From: Paracentrotus lividus
Taxonomy: Eukaryota > Echinodermata > Echinoidea > Camarodonta > Echinidae
Direction of reading: 5' to 3'
Length of the DNA stretch: 64,000 nucleotides
Assembly: GCA_940671915.1 (NCBI GenBank)
Contig: CALNVZ010003435.1
Location: 899,405-963,404 of the forward strand
The notes below the pieces were generated by a model, which ran no database searches, was not told the origin of the DNA, and worked only from the letters and a program-made list of their open reading frames with translations. The translations under genes were made by a program, and so were the position numbers. Below, one piece after another: positions 45,501 through 57,033 of the stretch (positions are counted from its first letter, which is position 1; each line of letters opens with the position of its first letter).

Positions 45501-46442
45501 GAGTAAAACCACCAAATACCGGACACTTAACTTTAAGCATTTTTGGATTCTAAAAAAAATTGCAATCGCCGAATTATATAAAACTCATATGTATTTTGTA
45601 GTACAAATGTTCAATAATAATCTTATTAAAAAAAGAATTGATAAAAAATATTATAAACATGAATTATTTGCTTTCTACTGGAAGCTTGTTTTTTTCTAAA
45701 TATCGGATGCGCTCGTTAAATATCGGATATATTCGGCGATTCGCCGCGATCGATTTTGGCACGTAAAATCACGCTCTAAACAACATGAAATAATTGCTTG
45801 ATTGTTGAAACAGCAACTTATTTCTGTCACGCAAATGCCGATTTTATAATTTGTAAAAAAAAAAAAACATAAAAGAATCGGTAAATAATAATTATTTACT
45901 TACCAAAGAACCTCTCCGTCTCTAAATATCCGATGTGTTTGATGAGCTCAATGCGCCTGCGCTCTAAAAAAGCCAGCGCATGCGCGATGTACAGCATGCA
46001 TTTCCCATTGACTCGGTTCCGATGTCCGATATGAGGCAAGTGGCTATTTTAGAAGGGTCTGGAAAATTCCATCAGGTAGCTCCCGCCGGTATCGATTGCA
46101 CTTTTTTTTTGCGTACAGCGAACATGTGACATCTCAGCTGTTTATTTCCAGCAAGGATCGTATCTCCCGTTCGGATTTTTTTTTGGTCGTCGATCTTTTG
46201 GAGTCCAAATTTAACCTGGGTCATAAGGATTTCTGGAAATCACAATTATGGATTTACCCCTGGAATATTTTTTTCTAGCAGCAACCTGACTCTACTGTGT
46301 TTGCAGTGCAATAGAAGGTAAGTCCATCTATCATATGCATGCAAAGTCACCCTCCGCTCATTAGCTCATTAGCTGTTTGGGGGGAGTTGAAGACCAATTT
46401 GTCCGATATTTAACAATGTCCGATATTTTGGTGGTTTTACTC
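45501..46442. mobile_element. 942-bp non-autonomous TIR element, TA-flanked
   Basis: Left end gagtaaaaccaccaaatacc, right end ttttggtggttttactc, inverted over about 27 bases with a ggaca/tgtcc continuation. TA occurs immediately outside both ends (45499-45500 and 46443-46444). The interior has no frame with transposase motifs. A second copy of 'aaatatcggatgcg'-like units occurs inside (45700-45730). Confidence 0.82.
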
Positions 46443-46463
46443 TACTGCGGTTACTGAGGACTG

Positions 46464-47504
46464 AGTAGCCCCGGGACTCTGCCACGAAGTGGCAGCATCC
46501 TGAAAGAAACCCTTTAAAATTTTTAAAGTGCGATTTGGAATGGTTAAAAATACAACTAAGAATCGGTAAAATATAGCTAAAATATAATTCATATAATGTC
46601 ACTTACCTAAACAGACTAGATGCAAATCAGCTATTCATAAAAAATTGTATGCACTTTTAGAAATCTTGTATTTTCCAGTCCATTTCAGAGTCTCCTCCGA
46701 TCTCTTTCAAAATACTAACGTGTAGAGTATATAGCTGCTGCCGATGTCGCGCATGCGTGTTGCAAACTAATCACCCGGAATGTGACTCATTTAACTACAC
46801 TGTAACAGCAATTCTGATGACATTTTTTTGCTTTATGATCATAAAAAATGAGGATAGACATCAAGCTGGTATTGTGAGTACATAAAATAATAAATAAAAT
46901 AAGTTTGTCCGTCTTTTATTCCATAATTTTGACATTCTTGTCTGGAAAAGGGAAGGCACCTTATGTTTTGATGCTAATAACTCGCAGCCCGTACACTTTG
47001 TGTATGGGCTGCCGCAGTAAGTTACTGAGGTGCCTTCACTTTTCCAGGCTAGAATGTCAAATTATAGAATAAAAGATTTATAAAACTGCTTTATTTATTA
47101 CTTTATGTACTTACAATACTAGACGGATGACTATCCTCGTTTTTCATGATGATCATAAAGTAAAAAATGGCGTCAGAAATGGTGTTTCAGTGAAGTTAAA
47201 CCGAGTCACTTTCGTGGTGCTTAGTTTGCAATACGCATGCGCGATATCGGCAGCAGCAATATGGTCTACACCTAGTATTTTGACGGAGATCGGACGAGAC
47301 TCTGAAATGGACTGGAAAATACAAGATTTCTTCAAGTGCACACAATTTTTAGGAATATCTTATTTTGCGTCTAGTCTGTAGTATAAAGTGGCATTACATA
47401 AATCATATTTTTACTATATTTTACCTATTCTAAGTGGTATTTATAATCATTCCAAATCAAACTTTAAAAATTTTGATGGGTTTCCCTCAGGACGCTGGGG
47501 CTAC
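46464..47504. mobile_element. 1.04-kb palindrome (foldback hairpin), arms about 500 bp
   Basis: gtagccccgggactctgcca at left against ...gacgctggggctac at right. Further paired blocks run inward: ctgaaagaaaccc/gggtttccctcag, tgtattttccagtccattt/aaatggactggaaaataca, tgatcataaa near 46838/47150, and gacattctt...ggcacctt near 46932-46960 against its complement at 47035-47065. The centre (about 46965-47030) has the gcccgtacactttgtgtatgggc hairpin. No ORF. Confidence 0.85.
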
Positions 47505-48363
47505 CATTTAGGTAGACTTACGATGCGACGTTAACGACAACATTAACATTGGGTATGCCGCGCGGTGCTGGCCTTATCTATCCAGGCCGGCGCGGGTAGG
47601 CCTAACGTTACACGTTGATCGTGAATTTAGTATAATAGACTCTTGCCCTACCAACATTAAACAAAAGAATCAACACTAAATTTCACTAAATTTTAACTCT
47701 TGTCTTGAAAAAAAAATCACTGAGTTGTGTCAATGTACTTCCACATGACTCATCTTAGACAGGAGGTCTTTTCTTCTTAGAATTAGCAACATTATTTATA
47801 CTAGTTTTGCCCTTTTCACAAGTTTTGTTTTTTCCCCAAGTTTTGTTTTTTCCCACGCTAGCAGCAAAGCAATGTTGGGACTGTGGCGAGGTATTAGTGT
47901 GAAGACTAGAATCTAGATCTATACGAGTTTGCATGGGTGTTCCACTTCTTGACATTGTGAAAAAAATCAGGGGTGCTTTTTATGAAATCAAATTTATTGA
48001 AAAACCTATTCTAGGATAAATATATAGGCCAATATATAAAATACATAGAAATATAAGAGGTCTTCAATCTAGAGTCGATCTATCATTGCAAAAGGTAGAA
48101 AACATTGGGGGAAAACCAATGGACCAAGATATTAAACCTACCAGTACCCATAGTCCCACTTTCACTCGTAGGAGGTCAATACTAAAGTATTTATTGACAC
48201 TGTCCTGTGAGTGTTTTTACCCAGAGATTTGAAATTATTCATATCAGAATTATGATTTGTGACTGGCAGTTTATTTTCTTAACTTTGGAGCTGGGAATGC
48301 CTATTTGGATCTCGAGTCTAATTCAATAACTGTAAAGCCCGATTATAGTTGTAGTAGAGAAAA
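47505..48363. other. Non-coding, nothing recognised
   Basis: It contains tatgccgcgcggtgctggcct and gccggcgcgggtaggcct near 47550-47600. A short minus-strand frame at 47755-47955 has KNKTWGKNKTCEKGKTS-type repeats but no family match that I can name. Confidence 0.45.
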
Positions 48364-49476
48364 TTGTGTCACCATTCGGAGAAGAAAGAGTGGCCAGAAG
48401 ACTGGGTAAAGTCAATCTTCATAATACTGCACAAGAAAGGGAGATGCTATGCATGTGCAAACAACGGCGACAATCGCTCTAATATCAATGCTAGCAAGGT
48501 GATTTTTAAAGATTATAGCAGAAGAATGAAGAATAGACTAGAAAGAGAGATATCTACAGCTCAAGCTGTTTTAGACCAGGGCGTGGAACGAGAGACCAGA
48601 TACACAATCTGAAGTTGATAATGGAAAACGACGAGAATGGGGGAAGATATTGTACATTGCCTTCATCGACTATAGTAAAGCCTTCGATACAATCAGACAT
48701 GACGCTTATGGCAGGGAATGGTGTGACATGGGCTTTCCCAGCCACATCATTGAGCTCCTACGCAAACTGTAATATCGATCAGCTGGCAGCTGTCAGAACA
48801 GGCTTGGTATGACAGAGTGGTTCGAAATTGGCAAAGGAGTATTAAAGACAAGGGTGCATACTCTCACCACCTCTGTTTAATATCTACTCAGAACTGATTA
48901 TGCGAGAAGCTCTTTACAACTTTACTGGGACTGTGGATGTTGGTGGAAAGATCTATACAGACTTGAGATATGGCGACGATGTCGCCCTGCTGGCTGGATC
49001 TTTAGAAAGAAATGCAAGATCTTCTGAACAGAGTTCAAATCACCAAGTGAATCCGCAGGACTCTTTCTTAATGTTTCAAAAAACCAAGATCATGATCGTA
49101 GGAGAGAAACCCACTGAGAAGTAGAGGTGAAGACAATAATGAATTCATACAAGTTAATGGAGAGGTGATTGAAGTCGTTCACCACTTCAGCTACTGGGGA
49201 CAATGATCAGTGATCAGTGTAACGACAGCCCAGAACTCAAACGTAGACTTGCCATCGCAAAGAATGCAACAGTGTCACTCTCTTCAATATGGAAAGACAA
49301 GTCAATCACTAGGACAACAAAGATTCGACTGCCTAAGATCTTTAGTGTTTCCTATTGCAACATATGGTTGTGAGTCCTGGGCGATGAAGAAATCAGATAG
49401 AAAACGGGTCGAGGCCTTTGAACTATGGGCTTACAGGCGTACGAGATCGTGTCAAATGGAAGAAAATTGTGCATGA
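48364..49476 (+). pseudogene. Decayed non-LTR reverse transcriptase fragment
   Basis: RT-like blocks appear in changing frames: EWPEDWVKSIFIILHKKG, an RMKNRLEREI segment, a block IDYSKAFDTI with the first catalytic Asp (near 48664-48695), a region like KGVxxGCxLSPPLFN (about 48850-48885), LRYGDDVALLAG with the DD pair (48967-48996; Gly replaces the usual Ala), and ATYGCESWAMKKSDR downstream (49365-49400). At least four frame changes are needed, so it is dead or mis-assembled. It differs from the LINE at 25-33 kb in its YGDD and CESW motifs, so it belongs to another family. Confidence 0.82.
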
Positions 49477-49867
49477 TGTCACGGCCGGTCGGAGACCTGA
49501 CCGATCCGCACCTTGATGATGAGAGAAAATTTAATTTTGTAAAAACTTGCTCAACTTGTCCTCATAATATTTCAATGACATATCAATATATGGACAAAGG
49601 ATATAATCATGTTCCATGCATGTCTTTCCATGATGTAATAGTTTGCATGAACATGGGGAGATGTTCATCACAGTGAGGCCATACTTTCTTCACTCTCACC
49701 CAAGAACTCTGGGCATGCCACACCACTGCTGATTGGTATACATGTAGTGTGAGTGAATTCTGTGTGTATCAGTCTGTGTATGGAATAGCATATACTTTGC
49801 ACACAAACCGCTGCATGTTGCCATTGTGCCTGTGAGTTCGGTTGTGGCCCGTCAATAGGTACATGTA

Positions 49868-51938
49868 TGTGATCTGTGCAAAATGAATATTTTGTAGGAA
49901 ATTTGGACCCCCTTCTTTTTTTGAATTTAGTACATTATCTTCTAAAAAATTCAACGCTTTATATCTATCTATCCTATTCCTTATTATTAACAACTGAAGT
50001 ATCTTTATCAGCCAATTCACCCCATAAAACTCAATGGGGACAGACTTTTTGTCCCCGAAAAAGTAATTACACTATCAAGAACATCTGAAGTGGATCAACA
50101 ACCCCTACCTAAAGAAATGGAAGAGTCCAGCCCTTCTTTGGTAAGAGAGACCCCCCTTGGTAGTGATGGTGATGCTTTGGGTGCCATTATAGTTTTGACA
50201 CCAGCATTATCACAATCTACTAAACTTGTCTTCCTCGTGTTCTTTATTTTAGTGTAAGACAATCTATCTACCTTTTATTATATTTCATTTTATCATATGT
50301 GGTAATATTAACACATTGTATTATAATTTGCTACTTATCATTAATTGAAATTTCTATAAGATGTATTTTAGAGATGAATAGTTTGACAGAGTTGGATAAA
50401 TATCAGAGTTGGTATTGATTTGAAAAGAAATTAATAATGATCATTTCATTTATTGTTTTGAATTAAAAGAAGTAATTGCTCTATATATCATTCTGCATTT
50501 AATTAGAGAACTAAGGGAATATACCTGTTAATAGTTTGGAGTTAGAAATGCATTTAAAGCTGAAATTATATATAACATACAGCTTAATGCTATAAGCAAA
50601 CTGAGAGTGATTAGAATCTTAGTGGATGTCTGTACTAATAGTGTATGTATATCATAACTGAGTGTGAAGTAATGGAGAAGTATTACATTGTACAAGTGAA
50701 GAGAGACCCCTAGCTATTTAAATGTAGGGTTATGTGTGTATTACTGTGTAATGAGCAAAAAGCAATTCGGGTGGGGAACAAGGCACAGGGAGAACAAAGG
50801 AGTGATTAAATGGATTGAGTCTCTTGGTTAATTTCGATGACCACAAATATTCTCCTTCTGGGTAAAGCTAGTATGCACAATCAGACCCAACTAAGACGTG
50901 TGGGCTATCCCCTTTGTATATTGTTATATGCTTTCGTGTAGTGTAATTGGATAGAGATGAGATATAGCTTTGATTAGACTAGGATTTGAATTACAGAGGC
51001 GCAAGCAAAAAGTTTTCTTAAACACGTGAGTCTTTTCTGGGAGATGTTCTTCCTTCTCTCTCTACTCTCTACGTCGCTCTCTCATCTCTCTTCTCTCCTC
51101 TCGTACTGTAAGTGTAATATAGGCTAAGAAAGGATTTTTTCAACATCCACTTTGAGGAGAATTGTTATGTTCATATACAATGACTTTTCTGAAAAGCTTT
51201 GTTTCTAGAAATAAGTATTAATCTCCTGTTATCTTACCTAAGCTTGTATATATTGCCATGAGATAAATGTTCTTAAAAATTGTTACTGTAGAAATTCATA
51301 AGATATATGAGTTACTTTAAATTTCTATAGTGTTTAGATATGACTATGAAGCCTTTGAGAGTGAATATATAACAATGCTATATTTATGAATAGACAGGAG
51401 AGACCTAGGTATGTGAATCGATTAAATTAAGTCTGGAATATAGTATATCGGGATATTATAGTTGAAGTTTTATAAGGCATCGAAGACATAAACCCTTTTG
51501 ATAATTAATTATCTGATACAAGGATCACCATGTTAATTATTTTAATCTTTATAAGTTGATTAATCAATTATTACTAGCTAAATCGGAAATAATTATCAAA
51601 AACATTAGACGTCTTTGAAATATCATAATAGAAATATATAGTAAAAGTATGAGATAGAATGGGAAATGTAAATAAAGGTTCATCATAGGCATGATTAGTA
51701 TAATATAATAATCTTCAACATAACAGTGATAAGGAAATTATTGATTAAGATGATTGATTAGCTTGAATACTTTGTTGTTATGGTTGTAATAAGGTTTTTA
51801 TGATTATATTAATTGAACTATTTATGTTAATTATTAATAAATGTGGCCATTAAGTTTATTGACACCAATATCACAATCTACTAATTGTCTCTCCCTCGTT
51901 TCTTCATTTTACAGCTATACTAACTAAGGGGCGAGACA
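49868..51938 (+). repeat. 5' LTR
   Basis: It begins tgtgatctgtgcaaaatga and ends near ggggcgagaca. It contains the block gccattatagttttgacacc...caatctactaaacttg...ttttag at 50184-50254, and a second version near its end (51846-51914, finishing ttttacag). A TC-rich tract lies at 51053-51107. Very AT-rich. Confidence 0.7.
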
Positions 51939-52110
51939 TTTCTGAGGCAACTGCCGGATGGGTTTCGAATGAAAGCTGTTACAGAGCCTGCATGTAATAG
52001 CCCAAACTCCGTATGCCTCATCGTCGTTAAACGAACCGGGACAAGCCGAGTCAGTGTCGAAAGTCCGGAAGGGAGGATTTTGAAGTAGGCCTAAACCAAA
52101 CCGAGCTGAG

Positions 52111-53442
52111 ATGGCTGGAAATGGATTGGAGGAGTTGGTCGCCGATGTCCAGGAGAGGCTGGGCTTAGGGACTGAACAGGACCTCCTGAAGGTTGCTGAG
52201 ATTCTCGATAGGCCGGAAGAGGACATCAACAAGGCTAAGTCCAGGGGACGCTTGGGACTCCTACGGATGCTGCAGCGGTATCTGCACAGCGAGGAGGTGG
52301 AGGACCAAGAAGATGAAGGTAAGGCAATATGGGGTAAGGTGACGGAGGTACTGGTTGGGGAGGTTTGGGATGACCCTAAGGGTGGTAAGGAGCCGGATGT
52401 TAAAGAGCCCCTTCTTCATCAAGGACCTGCAGAGAGCCAGCCAGGAAACGCTACACCATCCTTACCAGTGGGCTTAACCAATGTAGCTTTTCGAAAGGAG
52501 TTTCGGATAGTGGGGCAGATTGGTGAGCCTCAACAAAAGGACAAGCTCTCCTTCTCGAGTCTCGCGAGGCAAATCGACAGTGGCCTCAGGAAAGGCTATG
52601 GTGAGGAAGAGGTCGTGGACCAAGTTATACGAGCCATCAGTCCTGGACTTCGCATCAGAAGCTATCTGGAGGGAAGAGCAGGTCTCGATTTGCCGACGCT
52701 GCGACAGATCCTGAGGTCACACTATCGGGAAAAGGATGCAACTGCTCTGTTCCAGGAGCTTTCAACCGCGGCTCAGGGAGGTCGAGAGTCGGAGCATGAC
52801 TTCATCCTCCGTCTGATGGACCTCAAACAAAAGGTCCTCTTTGCCTGCTTGGAGGCCGGATCTGGGGTGAGGTATGATACCATCCAGGTACAAAAGATGT
52901 TCCTCCATGCCGTATCTACTGGACTCCAAAACGACAGTATACGGCATGGACTAAAACCATATCTAACTGAGGTAGGAACTGATGAGGAGGTCCTGGGGGC
53001 GCTCACCACCATAGTTGGGCATGAGACCGAACGGCAGCAAAAATTAAGGGTGCGGCCAAAGGCCAGTTCGGTCAGCCAGGTGTCGGCGGCTGAAGATACC
53101 AAGCCAGACACTGCTCTGAAAGAAAAAAAACCCAATTCACCAGGATGGAGTGAAATCCAAGCAGCTATCCAATCTATTGTAAGAAAAGAAATGCAGGCCC
53201 TGGCACCCCACCACCCTTCTTCGCAAGATCACCCTTCGTCTCGACAGGGACGACCCAGGCGAGGATGTGAGGCCTGTATCCACAAAGGAGCAGAAGGGGA
53301 GTGTAGACACTGTTTTCGGTGCGGAAGCTCAGAGCACTATGCCAGAGGATGCCGAAAACAGGTCTCGGGAAACGGAAGCAGGACGTCCCAGTGGGACATG
53401 GAGCGTCCGACCCAGTCACGTCGTCCCACAACCCAACACTAA
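52111..53442 (+). CDS. LTR retrotransposon Gag polyprotein (443 aa)
   Basis: The ATG at 52111 opens an uninterrupted frame to TAA at 53442. Residues about 1-65 form a Leu/Glu-rich segment (LLKVAEILDRPEEDINKAKS) that may be a SAP-like or helical N-terminal module; this is a guess. About 145-320 resembles a capsid-type Gag region (YREKDATALFQEL, then DFILRLMDLKQKVL). The C-terminus has an extra cysteine cluster (CEAC, CRHC from residue 386) and one CCHC zinc knuckle (CFRCGSSEHYARGC, about 401-414) for RNA packaging. The protease frame overlaps its 3' end, reached by a -1 frameshift signal at 53367. It is intact while pol is broken, which is unusual. Confidence 0.88.
   Translation: MAGNGLEELVADVQERLGLGTEQDLLKVAEILDRPEEDINKAKSRGRLGLLRMLQRYLHSEEVEDQEDEGKAIWGKVTEVLVGEVWDDPKGGKEPDVKEPLLHQGPAESQPGNATPSLPVGLTNVAFRKEFRIVGQIGEPQQKDKLSFSSLARQIDSGLRKGYGEEEVVDQVIRAISPGLRIRSYLEGRAGLDLPTLRQILRSHYREKDATALFQELSTAAQGGRESEHDFILRLMDLKQKVLFACLEAGSGVRYDTIQVQKMFLHAVSTGLQNDSIRHGLKPYLTEVGTDEEVLGALTTIVGHETERQQKLRVRPKASSVSQVSAAEDTKPDTALKEKKPNSPGWSEIQAAIQSIVRKEMQALAPHHPSSQDHPSSRQGRPRRGCEACIHKGAEGECRHCFRCGSSEHYARGCRKQVSGNGSRTSQWDMERPTQSRRPTTQH
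53367..53408 (+). promoter_or_regulatory. -1 ribosomal frameshift signal (slippery heptamer and stem-loop)
   Basis: GGGAAAC at 53367-53373 lies in the gag frame as tcG GGA AAC, matching the canonical X XXY YYZ rule. After a 7-base spacer comes a stem-loop: GGACG (53381-53385) pairs with CGTCC (53404-53408), and inside it GTCCC-AGT-GGGAC. Slipping one base back moves translation from gag into the frame holding the protease. Confidence 0.85.
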
Positions 53443-53770
53443 CTCGACAAAACAAGTGCATTTCTGGGAGTAGGAGGAAAGTTGCTCGCTTGGTCGGGGA
53501 GAAGTGTCAGATCACCTGCACCATCGGCGGGCGAGATACAGTCGCTCTGTGGGACACAGGCGCCCAGGTCTCCCTCCTTCCCCAGAAGTGGTTGAAAGAT
53601 CACCTACCAAAAGAGATCATTCGTCCCATTTCTGATCTACTGCCAGACGGACACCTAAAACTTAGAGCTGCCAACGAGACTCTGATCCCCTACTTGGGAT
53701 ATGTGGAACTTGCTGTCAGCCTCAACATATCCCAAGCAGCAGAAATCCTTGTACCCTTCCTCGTGGCGAT
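53374..53770 (+). CDS. LTR retrotransposon protease region (Pro), frame -1 to gag
   Basis: The frame overlaps the gag end by about 120 bases and lacks its own plausible start, consistent with frameshift expression. It contains the aspartic protease signature ALWDTGAQVSLLP (catalytic Asp in DTG) near 53550-53585, and a downstream hydrophobic strand. The frame is lost near 53765-53770, just before the second conserved protease segment (ILG-type), which continues in another frame. A one-base error or mutation there separates Pro from Pol. Confidence 0.82.
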
Positions 53771-54334
53771 TCGAATGAGAATGATGTCATCTTGGGGTAC
53801 AATGTCATCATTGAAGCAGTTTTGGACCACCCTCCACATCTCACAAATATTACTTCTATCCTGGCCAAGATCTTACCAACCCATTCCAAATCAACGATCT
53901 CAGCAGTAGTAAAGGTAATCAGCAGAACTGACCAGAGCTCCCCTCGACCGGTGAAATCAGGCAGGACTGTTCGATGTATAGCCCCAGGCTCTTCTGTGAT
54001 CTCCTGCCGAGTTCATGCTGGTGACCTGCAAGATTCGGTTGTACTGCTAGAGCCTTCCCTGAACCCTGCTATTGTTGATACTTTGGAAATCCAGCCAGCC
54101 GTAGTAGAGATTGGGAAAGGAAAGTACAGCAAGGTGGAAATAGCAGTAACTAACCTCACCAGGAGCAACGTGTATATCCCAAGGCAAACCACGATCGCCC
54201 TGTTAGAACCCATCTCTGGTTTCCAAAATGAACTTCCACACTGTGACCAATCCGTGACTGTGAAACGAGGTTTAAGACCGAAAAGCCTCAAGGAGATTGG
54301 CTTATCAAGTTTCAAGCTTGATCACGTAACCTGA
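53771..54334 (+). pseudogene. Protease C-terminus and linker to RT, shifted frame
   Basis: It carries the VILGYNVI motif (conserved ILG of retropepsins) at its beginning and then a domain of about 170 residues rich in Val/Ile/Thr (VRCIAPGSS, NVYIPRQTTIALLEP) typical of the PR-RT connector of gypsy elements. It ends in a stop at 54334, before the RT domain. Confidence 0.7.
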
Positions 54335-55330
54335 GCCCACGTGCAGATGTACTAGAGATGTTGAAAGGAGAGAAAGGAGCGATTTACTATTGTGAGATGA
54401 AGACATCGGACAGATTAACGATCTCCAGATGAAAAATAAACCTCTCTGACAACATCCCAGTCCAAGTAAGAAGTACATGTCCATCCCACGTCCCCTACTA
54501 CAAGAGGTTAAGGAGTTACATCAATGACCCTGCTGAGGCAAGAACTGGATAAGAAATACTTCATCACCTCCTATTCTTCTCCAGTTGTGTGCGTGAGGAA
54601 AAAGGAACGGGTCCCTCTGTGCGTTATGTATTGATTACGCCGGGCACTAAATGAAAGACCATTCCTGGACAGACAGCCTTATCCCACGGATACAAGACGT
54701 GCTTGACAGCCTCATGTGGTAATCAGTGGTTCTCTTCTCTGGATCAAGGCAAAGCATACCAATCAGGGCTTGTCGCAGAAGAATGCAAACACATGACAGC
54801 CTTCGTCACCCGTGGGGGCCTCTACGAGTTGGAAATAGGTTCCTTTTGGCCTTACCAATGCTCCCAGCTTGGTTCCAACGCTGCATGGAATGAACTGTTT
54901 AAGAGGGATTGAGCGGAGACATCTGCCATGTCCTATCTGGATGATGTTGCTGTCTATAACCAACTTTTCAAGACCATATCGACCACTTGCAGAAAGTCTT
55001 AAAGCTGAGTACAAGAAAAGGGAATCAAGTTGAAGCCGTCGCAAGTGTCGATTCTTTCAGAAAGGGAGGTCAAGTACTTGGGAAGGATCGTCCTCAGCTG
55101 AATGGATATCGGTCTGACCCTGAAGAATACAAGCTTGTAGAAGCACTTCGAGAAAAGGTACCAAAGACAGTCGTGTGACTTGAGGCGGGTACTGGGATTA
55201 GTTGGCTACTACAAGAAAGTACATCCAGAACTTCTCAAAAGCGGGCTGGTCCCCTCTAAACCTACTGACTCTGCAACCTGACCAGAAGACATCCAGCAGG
55301 AAACAAAAAGAAAGTCTAAGGAACACGTCC
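54335..55330 (+). pseudogene. Reverse transcriptase region, multiply frameshifted
   Basis: RT motifs occur in pieces: WFSSLDQGKAY (54725-54757, first catalytic Asp), VTRGGLYE downstream, then SYLDDV (54933-54950; second catalytic pair DD), and a VKYLGRIV-like piece near 55072. At least six frame changes lie in 1 kb. The loss is of small indels rather than large deletions, which could reflect unpolished sequence. Confidence 0.75.
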
Positions 55331-55830
55331 TGTCTTCAAAACACCCCATGAATGGAGAAGTAGTCCCTTAGACATCCTGAATGGTCTGATAAGATAGTCT
55401 GCTGAAAGCACCAGTCATGGCGTTCTGACATTTGGAAGCCATTTGTGCTACACACTGGATGCTCCAATGAAGGACTAGTGCTTGTATGTACAGAAGCAAG
55501 AAGGGAAAAGCTGAGAGTCATTGCATATGCTTCAAGGACACTCCCCTTCGGAGAAGCGCTATCGACCTATATCCAAACTCTGGAAGCTTGAGTTCCTAGC
55601 AACTCAAGTGGCAATGTGGATCACGGTTTTCAGGGACTACCTATATTACTCCCCTCCATTTAACAGTGTTCACCGGACAACAACGCCATCACATACGTTC
55701 CTGACTTCAGCGAAGTTGAATGCCAAAGGTCTTCGTTGGGTTGAGATTTTGGCAGAACTACTCATTCAACATCAAGTACAAGCCGGCCGGGCCAATGGCA
55801 GATGGCAGATACTCTATCCAGGGTGCCGCT
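55331..55830 (+). pseudogene. RNase H region, frameshifted
   Basis: Pieces recognisable as Ty3-type RNase H: a LHTGCSNEGL-like segment at about 55450, ASRTLPF near 55532-55552, YRPISKLWKLEFLA (55560-55600, close to the KYP/LELLA motif), and VFTG/NAITY-like and RWVEILAE segments up to 55755. Frames change repeatedly. Confidence 0.65.
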
Positions 55831-57000
55831 AGAAGTTGGTGATGCTGAAATGAGTACAGTGAGGAGATCTCCCCATCTACCCTCCATGCTGTGTGTAAGG
55901 CAGTCAAGTCTGACACATTCCATATAACAGCAATGGATAACCGCAATGTCAGCACTTTCGATGACAACCAAGATGAATGCTAACAACCATCAGACCAAAT
56001 TCAGTAAAGGAAAGATATCGCGGCGAAGCACAGGAGAAAAGATCCTGCAATCTCTTCATGTGCTGAAGGCAAAGCGTGGACCGAAGGCTCCCAAGTCGTA
56101 AAGAAAGCATCAAGCTTCCAAGACAGACTTCACAGATACTACCGGTGAGTGGAGGAACTGGAGATGTACAGCGCGGGGATCCTTCGACGCAAAGAACTTC
56201 TTCCTACAACGCAGATTGTCCTTCCTTCCAAGTACATAAAGCAGCTTGTTCCTACCAGGAGCTGCATAACAACATGGGCCACCTGGGCAAGAGAAGGTTC
56301 TTACTCATCTCTCTCGAGAAGATTCTACTGGCCTTAATATGGAGAAGGACTTGACAAGATACATCACACCCTGGAGTGCTCATGGCCTGAAGCAGAGGAG
56401 GCCGCTCAAAGACAGAACCAAGACAAATCCTTGTCCGATTGAAACCAAAACAGCCCTTTGAGTTGGTCGCGGATTGACTTGTCCAACTTGGAACGTAAGC
56501 AAAGGAGCTACGAATACCATCCTTTGTAGTAGTTGAATCACTTCACCAGGTTCACCCACAGGCATACACCAACTCGGAACAAAGTGGAAAAAGAACAGCG
56601 GCCTGACATAACTTCAAACAATTACTGTCTTAAATATGGATTTCCGTTTAAAAGACTCCATACGAATCAGGAAAGGAGTTTGAGAATCATCTGTTCCAGC
56701 GGGGTCTTCATGAACTCTCAAGGGAGTCTCACATTCCCGCACAACACCCTATCATCTCACAAGCAAACGGTCAAGTCGAAAGGTTTATTTATGGACACTA
56801 CTTGGTATGTTGCGCAACCCTTGCAGAGGAACAGAAGACAACTGGAGTGCTCATGTAAGGCAAGGGTGGTGCAACGCTTACAATTGTACCAGGAACGAGT
56901 CGACTGGTACTCACCTTTCTTCTTGCTCTTTGGCAGACACCATCGTCTACCCATAGATCTGGCTTTGGGTTAGATCCCAAACAAGAACCAGAAAGCAGGC
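55831..57000 (+). pseudogene. Integrase zinc-binding and catalytic core region, frameshifted
   Basis: The HHCC-like zinc-binding domain is suggested by ELHNNMGHLGKRR near 56262-56300 (the H...H part). The core follows at about 56400-56960 in broken frames, ending with YSPFFLLFGRHHRLPIDLALG, the conserved end of the gypsy integrase core. The catalytic DDE residues cannot be placed with confidence because frames change. Confidence 0.65.
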
Positions 57001-57033
57001 CTCCGAGACTACGTCACCGAGTGGAAGCAGCAG

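Noticed and set aside
47755-47955. Short basic minus-strand frame (KNKTWGKNKTCEKGKTS)
   Set aside because: No family recognised, no splice signals that extend it, and its repeats are explained by local duplication of a tttgttttttccc-type block.
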